Source: Carettochelys insculpta (taxonomy: Eukaryota > Chordata > Testudines > Carettochelyidae). Taken from it: a DNA stretch of 64,000 nt. Location of the stretch: positions 254,494,501 through 254,558,500 of the forward strand of contig NC_134137.1 in the NCBI RefSeq assembly GCF_033958435.1, in the 5' to 3' direction. This document shows, piece by piece, positions 52,113-64,000 of the stretch. The stretch's first letter is position 1; every line of letters starts with the position of its first letter. Both the position numbers and the translations under genes were made by a program. The notes below the pieces were generated by a model, which made no database searches, was not told the origin of the DNA, and saw nothing but the letters and a program-made list of their open reading frames with translations.

Positions 52113-52670
52113 CTAAGGTTTGGAAATTCTTTGGGAAGAGGCACTACTCCTGGCCAGTGCCACTGCTACTCCTGAGCTGGGGCTCCGACAAGACAGGTTA
52201 AACATATTAGAGTTTGGATTCTTTTTCAGAAAGAAACAGTTACTGGAATTATTCTCCAGCCAGAACTTGTCTCTCTCCTCCCAGTACTGACAGCCCAGCA
52301 GGGGCTGAAGGGGAACCGGACTCTTCTTTACCTGCTCCCCAGAGCAGCTGGCACTGGGACTTTTCATGTCTTCCAGCCACGCTCCCCCCAAGCAGGACCT
52401 GAAACGGGCAGACTCTCTGGAGCACAGCCTGAGCTGGGATTTCCATCGTCGCCCCCTCCATGCCCCAGGCAGCCCAGCCAGGGCTGCACGAGAGTCAGAT
52501 TCCCTGCTGTCTGTCACCCCAGCACGGATGGTTCTTTCAAGTATCCCTCCCACCAGCAGCTCAGCTGGTGCTGAAATGGGGTCAGACCCTCCTCTTCCTG
52601 CTGGCTGCTGCTGCAGGGACTTCCTGTCCAAAAAGTTTATCTCACCAAGGTTCTCTCCAACATTTTTCAT
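52113..52670 (-). other. GC-rich 185-codon open frame, unassigned
   Basis: Open on the minus strand for 185 codons beginning MKNVGENLGEINFLDRK, with overlapping open frames on the plus strand (52366-52680) that suggest composition rather than selection. No domain or signal is visible. It lies 3.2 kb upstream of the SLCO1 start codon on the same strand; it could be a repeat or a GC-rich upstream region. Confidence 0.2.
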
Positions 52671-54145
52671 GCAAGCTTGACTGAGATCCTGTTTTCACTA
52701 AGCCACCTCATTGACAGCTGACTTTCTAGGGACAGGTTATCTGGGTGGTCTCTTGCACCCTCACATGCCCCGGAACAGACGTTTGAAGTTTGCCTCAAAG
52801 TAGTCCCCTATGTTTATCTCCTCCGGTCGGCTTGCTTCTTACACCTCCAGCAGTTCTTCATTCTTCTTCAGAATACCAATAGACTCCTACTGTATGATGC
52901 ACAATACTCACTGGTTGCCCCCTCCTCCCAGGCAAGTGTCTCCCAATGCCTTTCTGGGGAGGATGTCACAAGACAAGCTACCTTTGAGTGAGCTGTTTTG
53001 AATTACAGACCTACAGAACAATTTTCACTGTAGATACAGAACCCCTCAGATAGTCTCCATACATGCAGCTCACATGGGCGTGGATGACTTGCATCACACT
53101 CAAGCTTTCATCAGAGGCCTTCTCTGACGTTCTTATGGTGGAGCTTGAGGATCCCTGAACCCCCGTATACCCAGAATCCTCTGCCAATTGGCAACCAGAG
53201 CTTTTTTGAGTCACAGTTATGTATTGATTTAGCAGTTCAGAGTTGTTATTTGGAATGAAATATTGGAATGGAAATTTCTGGCCCTGTGTACATGCTGAGT
53301 AATTCGAGTTTTGGCTGGAATTCACAGCCTCCTCTGGATGTAGCAATCACTGAAGCAGCTGTGCACATACATACCCCATTTGCAGAGGAAATGGCCAGCT
53401 GACCTCCATGGTCATGAATTTGCTTGGAAATCCTTATGATTACCCCATACCCCAAAACCTCTCCAAAGCCCCTACCTGTGCTGGTACTGAGGTAAGCCTT
53501 AAAAACGGTATTTTGTGGACACGTTCTTACTCATTCCACTACCTGTTCATAGAATCACACACGTTCTGCTGTGGATCACCAAGCTCACTTCAGCTTTGGA
53601 AAAGAGAACAATAAAATTAAAATGATAGACTTTTTTATTGTTGACTAAAGATTGATTAGGTGGATTAGGTTTTATTTGTTTTTATTGTGATGCAGTGCAC
53701 CTATTCCATGTTGTGTTCTCTGCTGCATTGTATGTTTTAGAGTTTGGTGAGCAATGACTGCATGGGAATATTTTATGCCATTAAATCTAGTGGCAGTCGC
53801 ATATATTTGCCAACCATAAACTTTATTTAAAGAAAGAAAACATTTGCTAGCATATACTACTCTAAATCTACTATATATTTTAAAGCATGTCTGTCAGTGC
53901 TACATTTGTGCAAGAACTCCTCTTAAACCATAAAAGCCATGACCACAAAATTTGGTATGCTGCTTCCTCGTCCTCTAACTTTAACCAAAGTCTGGGTTTA
54001 CTTATGCCTGGAAAGTGGGAAATACCTGAAATCCCAGGATTTCCCAGAACATGGACAGGGAGGGGCACCAACAGGAAGGATGACATATCTCAGACTCACC
54101 ACTGGTGGTAGTGAGCACAGGGAATAGCCATACTGCAGAGTGAAC
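52671..54145. other. SLCO1 5' flank, no gene seen
   Basis: No exon or clear repeat recognised; open frames of up to 111 codons (53011-53346 minus) lack motifs. Confidence 0.4.
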
Positions 54146-54310
54146 TTAAGAACAGCCATACTGGGTCAGACCATAGGCCCATCAAGCCCAGTATCCTGTC
54201 TTCCGACAATGGCCAATGCCACGTGCCCCAGAGGGAATGAATAGAACAGGTGATGATCAAGTGATCAATTCTTTGTTGCCCATTTCCAGCCTCTTGCAAA
54301 CAGAGGCTAG
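54146..54310 (-). mobile_element. CR1/L3-type LINE 3' fragment
   Basis: On the minus strand AGGATACTGGGCTTGATGG, CCTATGGTCTGACCCAGTAT and GGCTGTTCTTAAG mark the 3' terminus of an L3/CR1-type element; only about 165 bp remain. Confidence 0.7.
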
Positions 54311-54316
54311 GGACAT

Positions 54317-55146
54317 AAAATCATAGAATTCTAGGACTGGAAGGGACCTTGAGAGGCCATCAATTCCAGCCCCCTGCCATCAGGACAGGACCCAGTACTG
54401 TCTAGACCATCCCTGATAGATATTTATCTAACCTGTTCTTAAATATCTCCAGAGATGGAGATTCCACAACCTCCCTAGGCAATTTATTCCAGTTTTTGAC
54501 CACCGTGACAGTTAGGAACTTTTTCCTGATGTCCAACCTAAACCTCCCTTGCTGCAGTTTATGCCCACTGCTTCTTGTTCTATCCTCAGAGGCAAAGAAG
54601 AGCAAGTTTTCTCCCTCCTCCTTATGACACCCTTTTAGATACCTGAAAACCGCTGTCATGTCTCCCCTCAATCTTTTTTTTTCCAAACTAAACAAGCCCA
54701 ATTCTTTCAGCCTTTCTTCATAGGTCATGTTCTCTAGACCTTTGATCATTCTTGTTGCTCTTTTCTGGACCCTTTCCAATTTCTCCACATCTTTCTTGAA
54801 ATGCAGCACCCACAACTGGACACAATACTCCAGCTGAGGCCTAACTGGTGCAGAGTAGAGTGGAAGAATGACTTCTCATGTCTTGTTCACAACACACCTG
54901 TTAATGCATCCCAGAATCATGTCTGCTTTTTTTGCAACAGCATCACACTGTTGATTCATATTTAACGTGTGGCCCACTATAACCCCTAGATGCCTTTCTG
55001 CCCTACTCCTTCCCAGACAGTTGCTTCCCATTCTGTACGTGTGAAATTGATTGCTCCTGCCTAAGTGGCGCACTTTGCATTTGTCTTTATTAAACATCAT
55101 CCTGTTTACTGCAGACCATTTCTCCAATTTGTCCAGATCATTTTTG
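54317..55146 (-). mobile_element. CR1 LINE, outer copy, 3' part
   Basis: Contains the 3' end (CTAGAATTCTATGATTTT) and ORF2 C-terminal coding ([40 protein letters not shown]) on the minus strand. It ends at 55,146 where a plus-strand CR1 begins; the homologous continuation resumes at 58,271. Confidence 0.9.
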
Positions 55147-55399
55147 GTTTCTTTGACCATGGGATCCTTTTCCGGGAAGGACTGCTAGGCAGAGATGGTG
55201 TTCACCTTTCGAGGAGGGGGAAGACTATATTCGGACACAGGCTGGCTAACCTAGTGAGGAGGGCTTTAAACTAGGTTCAACAGGGGCAGGGGACCAAAGC
55301 CTGCAGGTAAGTGGAGAGCATGGATACCTGAGAGATGAACTTGAAATAGGAGGGAGTATGGGCTACACTGGGAGAGTAAAAAGAGGGCCAGGGCAAAAC

Positions 55400-56380
55400 T
55401 GGGAGGCAAGACCAAATCAATGTCTGAGATGCCTATATACAAATGCAAGAAGTATGGTAAATAAACAAGAAGAATTGGAAGTACTAATAAATGAATACAA
55501 CTATGATATCGTTGGTATCACAGAAACTTGGTGGGATAATACTCATGATTGGAGTGTTGGTATTGAAGGGTACAGCCTGCTTAGGAAGGACAGGCAGGGA
55601 AAGAAGGGAGGAGGTGTTGCCTTGTATATTAAAAATGTACACACCTGGACAGAGGTGGAGATGGACGTAGGAGATGGACGGGTTGAAAGTCTCTGGGCTA
55701 GACTCAGAGGAGTTAAAAACAAGGATGAGGTCCTACTAGGCGTCTAGTACAGGCCCCCTAGCCAGATGGAAGAGGTGGATGAGGCTTTCTTTAAACAGTT
55801 AACAAAATCATCCAGGGCCCAGAATTTGGTGGTGATGGGGGACTTCAACTATCCAGGTGTATGTTGGGAAACTAATACAGCAGGGGACAGACTGCCCAAT
55901 AAATTCTTGGATTGCATTGCAGACAACCTTTTATTCCAAAAGGTTGAAAAAGCTACCGGGGAGAAGCTGTTCTAGATTTAATTTTAACAAATAGGGAGGA
56001 AATTATTGAGAATTTGACAGTGGAAGGATGCTTGGGTGAAAGTGATCATGAAATCATAGAGTTCACAATTCTAAGGAAGGGTAGAAGGGAAAACAGTACA
56101 ATAGAGATAATGGATTTCAGGAAGGCAGATTTTGGTAAACTCAGACAGCTGGTAGGTAAGGTCCCATGGGAAGCTAAACTGAGGGGAAAAACGGCTGAGG
56201 AGAGTTGGCAGTTTTTCAAAGGGACATTATTAAAGGCCCATAAGCAAGCTATCCCGCTGTGTAGGAAAGATAGAAAATATGGCAAAAGAATGCCTTGGCT
56301 TAACCAGGAGATCTTGCATGATCTCAAACTAAAAAAGGAATCGTATAAGAAATGGAAACTAGGACAAATTACAAAAGGAT
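55400..56380 (+). pseudogene. CR1 ORF2 endonuclease region
   Basis: [54 protein letters not shown] and [11 protein letters not shown] are the AP-endonuclease motifs of CR1 in the right order, including the catalytic E, D and SDH. TAG at 55745 and a frameshift near 55,960 interrupt them. Confidence 0.92.
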
Positions 56381-58182
56381 GAATATAGGCAAACAACACA
56401 AGCGTGCAGGAGCAAGATTAGAAAGGCTAAGGCACAAAATGAGCTCAAACTACCTACAAGCATAAAGGGAAACAAGAAGGCTTTTTACGAACACATTGGT
56501 AACAAGAGGAAGACCAAGGAGAGGGTAGGGCCATTGGTCAGTGAGGAGGGAGGAACAGTAACAGGGAATTTGGAAATGGCAGAGATGTTTAATTATTTCT
56601 TTGTTTCGGTCTTCACTGAGAAATCTGAAGGAATGCCTGACATAGAGAATGCTAGTGAAAAAGGGGTAGGTTTAGAAGTTGAAATACGAAAAGAACAAAT
56701 TAAAATTTGCTTAGAAAAATTAGATGCCTGCAAATCACCAGGGCCTGATGAAATGCATCCTAGAATCCTCAAGGAGCTGATAGAAGAGGTATCTGAGTCT
56801 CTAGCAATCATTTCTGGAAAATCATGGGAGACAGGAGACATTCCAGAAGACTGGAAAAGGGCAAATATAGTACCCATTTATAAAAAGGGGAACAAGAATT
56901 ACCCGGGAAACTACAGGCCAGTCAGCTTAACTTCTGTGCCAGGAAAGATAATGGAGCAGGTCATTAAAGAAATCATTTGCAAGGAATTGGAAGGTGGTAA
57001 GGTGATAGGGAACAGCCAGCATGGTTTTGTTAAAAACAGATCATGTCAAACCAATCTAATAGCTTTCTTTGATAGAATAACGAGCCTTGTGGATAAGGGA
57101 GAAGCGGTGGATGTGATATACCTAGACTTCAGTAAAGCATTTGATACGGTCTCACATAATATACTTATCAATAAACTATGCAAATACAACTTAGATGGGG
57201 CTACTATAAGGTGGGTGAACAACTGGCTGGATAACCATACCCAGAGAGTAGTTATTAATGGCTTTCCTGCTGGAAAAGTATAACTAGTGGGGTTCCGCAG
57301 GGGTCTGTTTTAGGACCGGTTCTGTTCAATATATTCATTAACGATTTAGATATTGACATAGAAAGTACACTTATTAAGTTTGCAGATGATACCAAGCTGG
57401 GAGGGGTTGCAACTTCTTTGGAGGATAGGGTCATAATTCAAAAGGATCTGGATAAACTGGAGAAATGGGCTGAGGTAAACAGGAAGAAGTTTAATAAGGA
57501 CAAATGCAAAGTACTCCACTTAGGATGGAACAATCAGTGTCACACATACAGAATGGGAAAGGACTGCCTAGGAATGAGTACAGCAGAAAGGGATCTAGGG
57601 GTTATGGTGGACCACAAGTTAAATATGAGTCAACGGTGTGATGCTGTTGCAAAAAGAGCAAACATGATTCTAGGATGCATAAACACGTGTGTTGTGAACA
57701 AGACACGAGAAGTCATTCCCCCGCTCTACTCTGTGCTGGTTAGGCCTCAGCTGGAGTATTGTGTCCAGTTCTGGGCATCGCAGTTCAGGGAGGATGTGGA
57801 GAAATTGGAGAGGGTCCAGAGAAGAGCAACGAGAATGATCAAAGGTCTAGAGAACATGACCTATGAAGAAAGGCTGAGAGAATTGGGCTTGTTTAGTTTG
57901 GAAAAGAGAAGATTGAGGGGGGACATGATAGCAGTTTTCAGGTATCTGAAAGGATGTCATAAGGCAGAGGGAGGGAACTTGTTCTTCCTTGCCTCTGAGG
58001 ATAGAACAAGAGGCAATGGACTGAAATTGCAGCAGGGGAGGTTCAGGTTGGACATTAGGAAAAAGTTCCTAACTGTCAGGGTGATCAAACACTGGAACGA
58101 ATTGCCAAGGGAGGTGGTAGAATCTCCATCACTGGAGATATTTAAGAAGAGGTTAGATAAGTGGCTTTCAGGGATGGTCTAG
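56380..58182 (+). pseudogene. CR1 ORF2 reverse transcriptase region
   Basis: [56 protein letters not shown] and, after a frameshift near 57,280, the catalytic FADDTKLGG at about 57,380, followed by the CR1 C-terminus to TAG at 58,182. Catalytic residues are intact. Confidence 0.93.
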
Positions 58183-58270
58183 AAAGTGCTTGGTCCTGCC
58201 ATGAGGGCAGGGGCCTGGACTCGATGGCCTCTCGAGGTCCCTTCCAGTCCTACTATTCTATGATTCTATG

Positions 58271-58645
58271 ATTTTGAATTTTGATCCTATCCTCCAAAGC
58301 AGTTGCAACCCCTCCTAGCTTGGTATCATCTGTAAACTTAATAAGCGTACCGTCTATGCCAATATCTAAATCGTTGGTGAAGATATTGAACAGAACTGGT
58401 CCCAGTACAGACCCCTGCAAAACCCCACTTGTTATACCTTTCCAGTAGGACTGAGAACCATTAATAACTACTCTCCGAGCACGGTCATCCAGCCAGTGTT
58501 GGACCCACCTTATGGTAGCCCCATCTAAGTTGTATTTGCCTAGTTTATTGATAAGAATATCATGTGAGACAGTATCAAAAGCTTTACTAAAATCTAGGTA
58601 TACCACACCCACTGCTTCTCCTTTATCCACACCACCCATGCCCAT
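58271..58645 (-). mobile_element. CR1 LINE, outer copy, RT part beyond the nested insertion
   Basis: Minus-strand coding [53 protein letters not shown] and FTDDTKLGG continues the outer CR1 split at 55,146. The catalytic motif reads FTDD. ATTTTTG (55140-55146) and ATTTTG (58271-58276) suggest a 6-7 bp target duplication of the inner element. Confidence 0.88.
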
Positions 58646-59150
58646 CCTGGCTCATAGCCATTGTTGGCGTGACCACTGGGGGCACCCACAGTAGGGAAAC
58701 AATGTTCCTGTGGAGACAGGGACCTCCATCCTGGCAGGAGAGGTAGGTGCCCTTCTACACCAACACCCCACGAGGTGGTCAGTCACAGTGAGATGCGGAG
58801 GTAGCCCCACTGCCCCCTGCAATTCTACCACAAAATTAGGCCCCCCACGATATTGTGGTGATGAACCCCCAGCTCTGCCCGCCACAAAGCTCATTCCTGT
58901 GGCCAAGGAAAACAGCCCTGCTCCCCCCACCACTGCCACTGTTCCAGGGCTCGATAAAAAAGCCACGGCCCCCAGTTCTTCCCCCTTCAAACACACACTC
59001 CAGCTGGGCTGGAGCTGGGGCCAGGGCAAAAAGCTGGGGCTGGACCCAGGTCTGGAGCTGCAACTTTTTTCCCCTGGCTCAGTGGGGGTGGGGAAGGGAG
59101 GGCGAAGGGGAAAAAAAAAACTTACTTCACTTAAGTACCTGAGCAATGCC
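58646..59150. other. GC-rich block, unassigned
   Basis: Dense CCCCC/GGGGG phrases open both strands (58652-59146 minus, 58710-59153 plus), a sign of composition and not coding. Repeated GAGCTGGGGC / AGCTGGGGCTGG phrases suggest a decayed repeat. Confidence 0.3.
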
Positions 59151-61092
59151 TAGTCAATACGCTAGTTCAATATAAAAGAAGGCCCTGACCTGTAACTGGA
59201 TCCATGAAGGAATTCCTGTATATAACCACCACATTCAATGAAATAGTGAATCCATTAAAACAAACAAGTTTAGAAACACTTTTTTTCTGATAGAACACGG
59301 AGACTCAAGTATTAGAGCTAATTATTCAAAGCCAGAACACACATGGACCAATAAAAAAAAAAACAGACCAGTGCCCAAATCAATTTGTTTCACCTTTCCT
59401 GGTACCCCTGAGATCTGAGGATGCAAGGAAAAAAACGAAACTCTAGTAATAAACAATTCCAACGGTACAGCTGGAACAGATTTGTGAAAGTTGGCTGAAC
59501 TTCCCTCCTTTGGAAAAAATCCAAACCACAAAGGGCTGTGTTTTCAAAAATGCCTGTTGGTTTGATATGGCTTTCATTCATGTCAATGAAAAAACTCCCA
59601 TCACTTGAATGGCTTAGGATCAAGCCTGAGAGCTTTTCTACGCTTAAAATGTTGCCGCGGTGCAGCTTCAATGAATGCACAACCCAGTCCAAGGGGAGGT
59701 AGAGGAAAGGCTGCAGGGAAGATTTTAGGAGCAAGGGAGGCTTAGTGTAGCTGGACAAGTCAGTGATGGGGTCTGAAAGAGTTCATGATTCCCGGAAGAG
59801 TTTTGAGACAGAATGATGATAAAGAAGCAAAGGTAACTGTCTAGGGATAGATAACACCTCTGTCCCGGTGTTACAGGCAGTGCTGGGTCGGGGGGGGGGG
59901 GAATAAAAAGGTCATGTCAGCATTGAAGAAGCAATGAGGAGGGTCCAAAGGTTAGAACTGTTCACGTGCGCAGTCTGCTCTGTTCTCAGATGATTCTAGC
60001 CCATGTACGAAGGAGTTAAGTGCTGAGGGGGTTTCATGATCAGATGGAAGTTAAGTAAAAAGATCAAAGGTAAACTTGCTGCTGGGGTTAATCTGAACCA
60101 AAACATTTCATATGGTATAAATAGCAGCCATGCTACTATTCGTAACAAACCTCAGTCTTCTACTTTTAACTTCATTCTTGCTTAAAATTAATAAGCCTAC
60201 TCCTTAGGCACTACTGGAAATTATTTGTTTTCTTCTGCAAAAATCAAGATGGCCAAGATTTTCAGATGCAATCAATGATTTTGGGTGCGCATGCTGCTTG
60301 TAGGAGCCCTTTCTGTAGCACTTTCTGTAAATCAGGCTCTTTTAAGGTATCCCGAGTGCCCAAAATCTTGGCCTCAATGTACAAACATGATTCCCATTCC
60401 CAGAAATGTGAGTAGATCAGTTTGTGAAGGGACAATAGGTGCTAAACACAAGCCTGTAAAGTATTTCTTCATCAAGCCTCATACAGCATCATTTTTTCTA
60501 AACAACTCCACAGAAATTGCATTCAAAATCCAAATGAAAACATTATCTCCCATCTATTTCCACATGGTGTGTGCCAGGACATCACCAGGGTAAATTAATG
60601 TAATCTACTGTTATGAATGGAGTTATGGTTATTACACCAGCTAAAGATCTAGCCTGATGCATTATCTTGCTATCTGTTTGGCTAGCCATATTGGGCTGGC
60701 CTTCCTCATCGTGAACAAGAGTAGAAGTGTTCATTTTCCCAAAACAGACACACACACAGGTGACTTTAATGGGTTTGCTCAGGAATATTTTAATTAGTTT
60801 CATCATTGTTCACTGCTGTTTACTTACACGACTCCATTTTAACTTATCAATGGTCTATGTTCTTTACATTTTCAAGTAAGTATGCAGGGGAGAACAATAA
60901 GTAGGTATTTACATTTGGCTTAAGCCTACAACCAAGTGCACACGCAGTAGGATGACTTTGACTACAATTCCAAATAAGCACCTGAAAGTTGCTTAATATA
61001 GGCCCGGTGATGTTCTCACAGTTTTTCACAGATGTGCATCTGTTGATTCAGCTCCCATTGCATCTGTACAAGAACCTGATTGACAGCACATA
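59151..61092. other. 5' flank, no gene seen
   Basis: A+T-rich DNA. A 122-codon minus-strand open frame at 59,390-59,758 and a 102-codon plus-strand one at 60,285-60,593 lack motifs or splice structure. A 12-G homopolymer sits at 59,890-59,901. Confidence 0.4.
59890..59901. repeat. Poly(G) run
   Basis: Twelve consecutive G residues. Confidence 0.9.
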
Positions 61093-61409
61093 GAGGCTGA
61101 ACCTCTCTAATCCACAACTCTCGTCTGGCAACATTTGTAATCAGGCATGATTTTAGTTAGCCAGACAACCACTTATCATGGGTGTGGCCAAGTTTCCCTG
61201 GGTCCCATGAAGTTTGTTTACAACCCTGGTTCTCAGCGATCTGTGATGTTATTTAGCTCTAATTTACCCCAAATGGCTTCTCAAAGCTGAGCAAACAGTG
61301 GAAGTGTTCGTAATTCTGCTAGATAATATTGACTTCCTGCAGTCCAGCAAATTCTCTCATTCGGCACCAGTCAAGTCCCAAGGGTGCTGGACGAGAGAGG
61401 TTCAACCTG
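61093..61409. mobile_element. Pogo/Tigger-like MITE, second copy
   Basis: Ends GAGGCTGAACCTCTCTAATC and (reverse complement) CAGGTTGAACCTCTCTCGTC are flanked by TA at 61091-61092 and 61410-61411. The interior matches the copy at 21,757-22,078 in reverse orientation (for example GTGGCCAAGTTTCCCTGGG versus CCACAGGAAACTTGGCCAC). Confidence 0.75.
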
Positions 61410-63232
61410 TATCATTTGTAATGGTAAGAAAATGTAAAGAGCTTGTTCTTAGGTTTAATATGTGCATCTACTGAGTATGAATTCTCAGTGGACACTATAA
61501 GATCCTGGGACTAACCCAAAAGGACCATTCGCTTCAGTTCGAGTTGAGCGCTTTCACCACATCACATTAGGCACTCAGTACTTTGCCAGTCATATCCACT
61601 GGATGAAATTCATCAGTGAAGAGAGGGCCAGCCCAGAGCTTCCGAATCACATAAACTGTATTTTGACTTTGAGAATCTAAATGAGACATAAATAGGGAAC
61701 CCTATGTTAATTGTCTGCATGGAGCTGAATTTTACATTTAATGCTACAAAAATATTCAGTGATTTATTTTGGTTTCCCATTCATTCCTACATCAAATCAA
61801 AACGGATGAGAAAAGCATCAAACTGTTTATCTTGGATTACATTGAATTAGTTTATGAAATGCAAGATAATACGGTAGTTACAAATTGACATGAAGGAGAA
61901 ATATCAAAATATGCAAAGAAATGCTACTCCACTAAGAAAGTACAACTCTCATTGGGGTTTTGTCTAACATTTCCATCTGAATAGTTTGTAAAGGGCAGTA
62001 TCAGCATTCAGGGCACAACCATATGCAATATGAGCCAGGTCCTGTCCAGAAGTTAAAGAAACTATATCGAGTTTTAGCAACTGAGCTGCTAAACAAACAT
62101 TTTCTCAATTTCTGCCTATGACAAATGAAAAAACACTTTTTAAAAAGCTTAGTTTCCAAAATATGAAGAAAAAAGTAATACAAACTTTCTTTCTAGTACT
62201 ATACAGGGCCAATTCCTTCTTATTTTACTCATGAAGTATCTAGTGACAGCTGTATCCTCTATGCATCTGTATTTGTACAATGGACATTTTAATGACAACA
62301 GTGTACTCCCTCCCAAATTTTATCTATGTATATATAACCTATAACTGCATCTCCATATCATGTATAACAGTGGTCATCATTAAACTGATGTCATTTACAA
62401 TGGGAAAGTAATTGGTCTTCACATGTACAATGTAGCATCAAGAATACAACTAGTGCTAGGGTAATGCTAATTAGTTTCAACAAGTAAATGCCAATACTCT
62501 AATGGATAGCAGTATATTTATTCAAAGGTTGCTTTGAAGATAGGGGGCTAATCTGAAATTCAAAGAGCAGTAAAACCAAATTTTAAAAAATGCCTACCTA
62601 CGTTATGAATCCAGCACAGCAGCAGCTACCCTATCATTTAAGAAGCAGAGGATCCTCTCCTTAAACAAGGCAGTTCTGATCATTATCAGCAGACTCATTA
62701 ACTAGCCAGGGTGGCCATTTTACTAGGCAAATAGAAACTATGGTTCAGCTACAGTGCTTTGATCTTCTGTCTCTGGCCAGCGCCACCCTCTTTTACTCTG
62801 TCCCAAGATACATGCAGACTACAAGATTAAAATCTCATAGAAGTAAAACATATTCAGGATTGGATTCTGCATTTACAATAGTTTTGTGAAGTTCCCATTG
62901 TCCTGGGCAGTGCTATTTTGTTAACAAAACCAAAAAAGAAAAAAAGAGAGACAGAGAGAGGCTGGTAGTCAGTCAGCTCCCCACTCCTCCTCTCCCCATC
63001 TAATCCCACAGCTGGAGCTGTTGAGGTGCTGGGACTCAGAAGCAGCAAGTACTGGCACAAATAAGCACTGATACTGAGCCATAAGAGTTCTTCTTTTGCC
63101 TTTACGTAATGGTTGGCCCAATGTTAATGTGAGTGTTCAGCTATAAAAAGGAAAAAAGGCAAAAATTTGAATTTATTTTCAAAGACGAGGATTCCAACTG
63201 TCACTTCACTCTGGGGCAGTCTGGAATCATAG
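61410..63232. other. 5' flank, no gene seen
   Basis: A+T-rich sequence with no exon, RNA gene or clear repeat recognised; (GA)-rich patch near 62,938-62,960. Confidence 0.4.
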
Positions 63233-64000
63233 GCCTTGTTCGACACAGGCAGCATATGCTGGCAGAATCGGCCTTTTGCTGACAAAACTCACTGAGTGTC
63301 TACACAGTTATCAAAGTTTTCTGTCGAGCTTGTCAACAAAACTCAACTGGTCAGCTGGCAGGGTTATGCCTCTCCCTGATCAGGCATAACACCACCTGTG
63401 CCAGTGTTCTGTTGACAAACCTGCCCAGTAGATGCTCGGGGCCCAGTCTGTCTGCCAGTGCAGAGAGGCACCCTGCCCCCCAGAGGCACAATTCTATCAT
63501 CCCTGCCTCCAGCCACGTTTAAAGCGGCCGTCAGCTGCAGCATCCCCAGGCAGGACCCCCAAGTGGTGCCCCTGAGGGCTGGCAGCCCAGCCCCACCAGG
63601 ACATGCTCATGTCTGGAGGACACATTGCCAGCTACAGGGTGACACCCTGAAGGTCTACACAGCCACCCTCTGTCACCAGAATGAGCTGACAGAGGAGCAG
63701 ATGTGCTGGGAGCACAAGCAGCACCAAGACCAGGTGCAGGCATCCGAGCAGTAGCTGGCCCGAGTGTACTGGCTGTGGGATGTTTTGGAGGCCTGGGTAG
63801 ACCAGACTGCCCCACCCACTAAGCCCACTGCTCCCATCCCCATCACAGCTGATGTTCTCCCTCCTGCTCTCGCTCCCCCATGCCCCATGTGATGCTTCAC
63901 GCCCCGGGGGGGCTGATGAGACATGGCAGGGGTCCATCTCCCCAAGGGCTTCCTCGGCCCTGCTGCCCTCCCATCCTTCCCTCCCAACCTCCTCATCCCT
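63233..64000 (+). mobile_element. GC-rich Myb-type DNA transposon, second copy, cut by window end
   Basis: Begins GCCTTGTTCGACACAGGC and carries TGTCGAGCTTGTCAACAAAA, CTGTTGACAAACCTGCCC and GATGCTCGGGGCC in the order seen in the copy at 6841-9360 (minus). Further on LKVYTATLCHQNELTEEQ and VYWLWDVLEAWVDQTAPP correspond to LHAYTASC-WQN and VDHLLALMEAWLAQT of copy 1. Here the interior Myb core is missing or very decayed (only about 150 bp separate the 5' part from the C-terminal block), so this copy seems internally deleted. Confidence 0.55.
63560..63890 (+). pseudogene. C-terminal helical remnant of transposon Myb-type protein
   Basis: An open frame with a polar coil (QNELTEEQMCWEHKQHQDQV, ASEQ then TAG) continues as LARVYWLWDVLEAWVDQT. 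In Myb/SANT-like transposon proteins a Glu/Gln-rich coil follows the DNA-binding domain. The TAG at about 63,752 breaks it. Confidence 0.4.

Larger units (their letters stand above)
55147..58270 (+). mobile_element. Near-complete CR1 LINE, nested inner copy
   Basis: About 3.1 kb: 5' truncated just upstream of ORF2, endonuclease, reverse transcriptase, and 3' end ACTATTCTATGATTCTATG. ORF2 is broken by one in-frame TAG (55745-55747) and frameshifts near 55,960, 56,378 and 57,280. It is the best preserved CR1 in the window and inserted into an older opposite CR1. Confidence 0.93.

Noticed and set aside
59390..59758. 122-codon minus-strand open frame upstream of SLCO1
   Set aside because: No motif or neighbouring exon; length is compatible with chance in this much sequence.

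Overview
The window reads as vertebrate, non-mammalian genomic DNA, most likely from a cryptodiran turtle. Evidence: several CR1 LINEs carrying the chicken-repeat 3' end; two tRNA-derived SINEs that look like the turtle CryI/PolIII family; a Penelope-like element; many foldback DNA transposons; and a long multi-exon gene with conserved vertebrate exon lengths. It is A+T-rich with GC-rich islands at about 2.6-3.0, 6.8-9.1, 51.3-52.7, 58.6-59.1 and 63.4-64.0 kb. There is no prokaryotic gene, CRISPR array or operon.

One intact host gene dominates. On the minus strand, 14 coding exons between 48,937 (ATG) and 13,092 (TAG) join in frame into a 709-residue organic anion transporter of the SLCO1/OATP1 subfamily, closest by eye to OATP1B. 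I placed every junction by hand; all phases agree. All introns are GT-AG except intron 7, which uses a GC donor (AG|GCAAGT at 34,570). About 10 kb downstream of the stop, at 2,484-2,580, lies a decayed extra copy of coding exon 3 with a mutated splice donor and a truncated 5' part, a relic of a second SLCO1 copy.

Layout from left to right. 1-13 kb: 3' flank with the pseudo-exon, unassigned coding-like minus-strand fragments, microsatellites, a CR1 fragment and a GC-rich DNA transposon with a Myb/SANT-like remnant (about 6.84-9.36 kb). 13.1-48.9 kb: the SLCO1 gene, with introns loaded by different mobile elements: a tandem-repeat-bearing DNA transposon (15.2-17.1 kb), a Penelope-like element with GIY-YIG domain and 12-bp target duplications (18.5-20.96 kb), a palindromic foldback (23.9-24.4 kb), CR1 broken by a Penelope-tip hairpin (25.15-26.76 kb), a deleted Ty3/gypsy-type retrotransposon (26.76-about 31 kb), a probable LTR (33.3-33.96 kb), an RTE-like LINE with 13-bp target duplications (36.07-39.29 kb), a second Penelope-tip hairpin (46.4 kb) and a CR1 tail (47.6 kb). 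49-64 kb: 5' flank with more foldback elements, a CR1 nested inside an opposite CR1 (54.3-58.6 kb) and a second copy of the Myb-type transposon running off the end (63.23-64.0 kb).

No multi-gene novel system is visible. The most useful leads are the GC-AG intron, the SLCO1 relic exon, the recurrent Penelope-tip hairpins with long target-site duplications, the pair of Myb-bearing GC-rich transposons, and the RTE-like LINE whose catalytic FADD motif is mutated.
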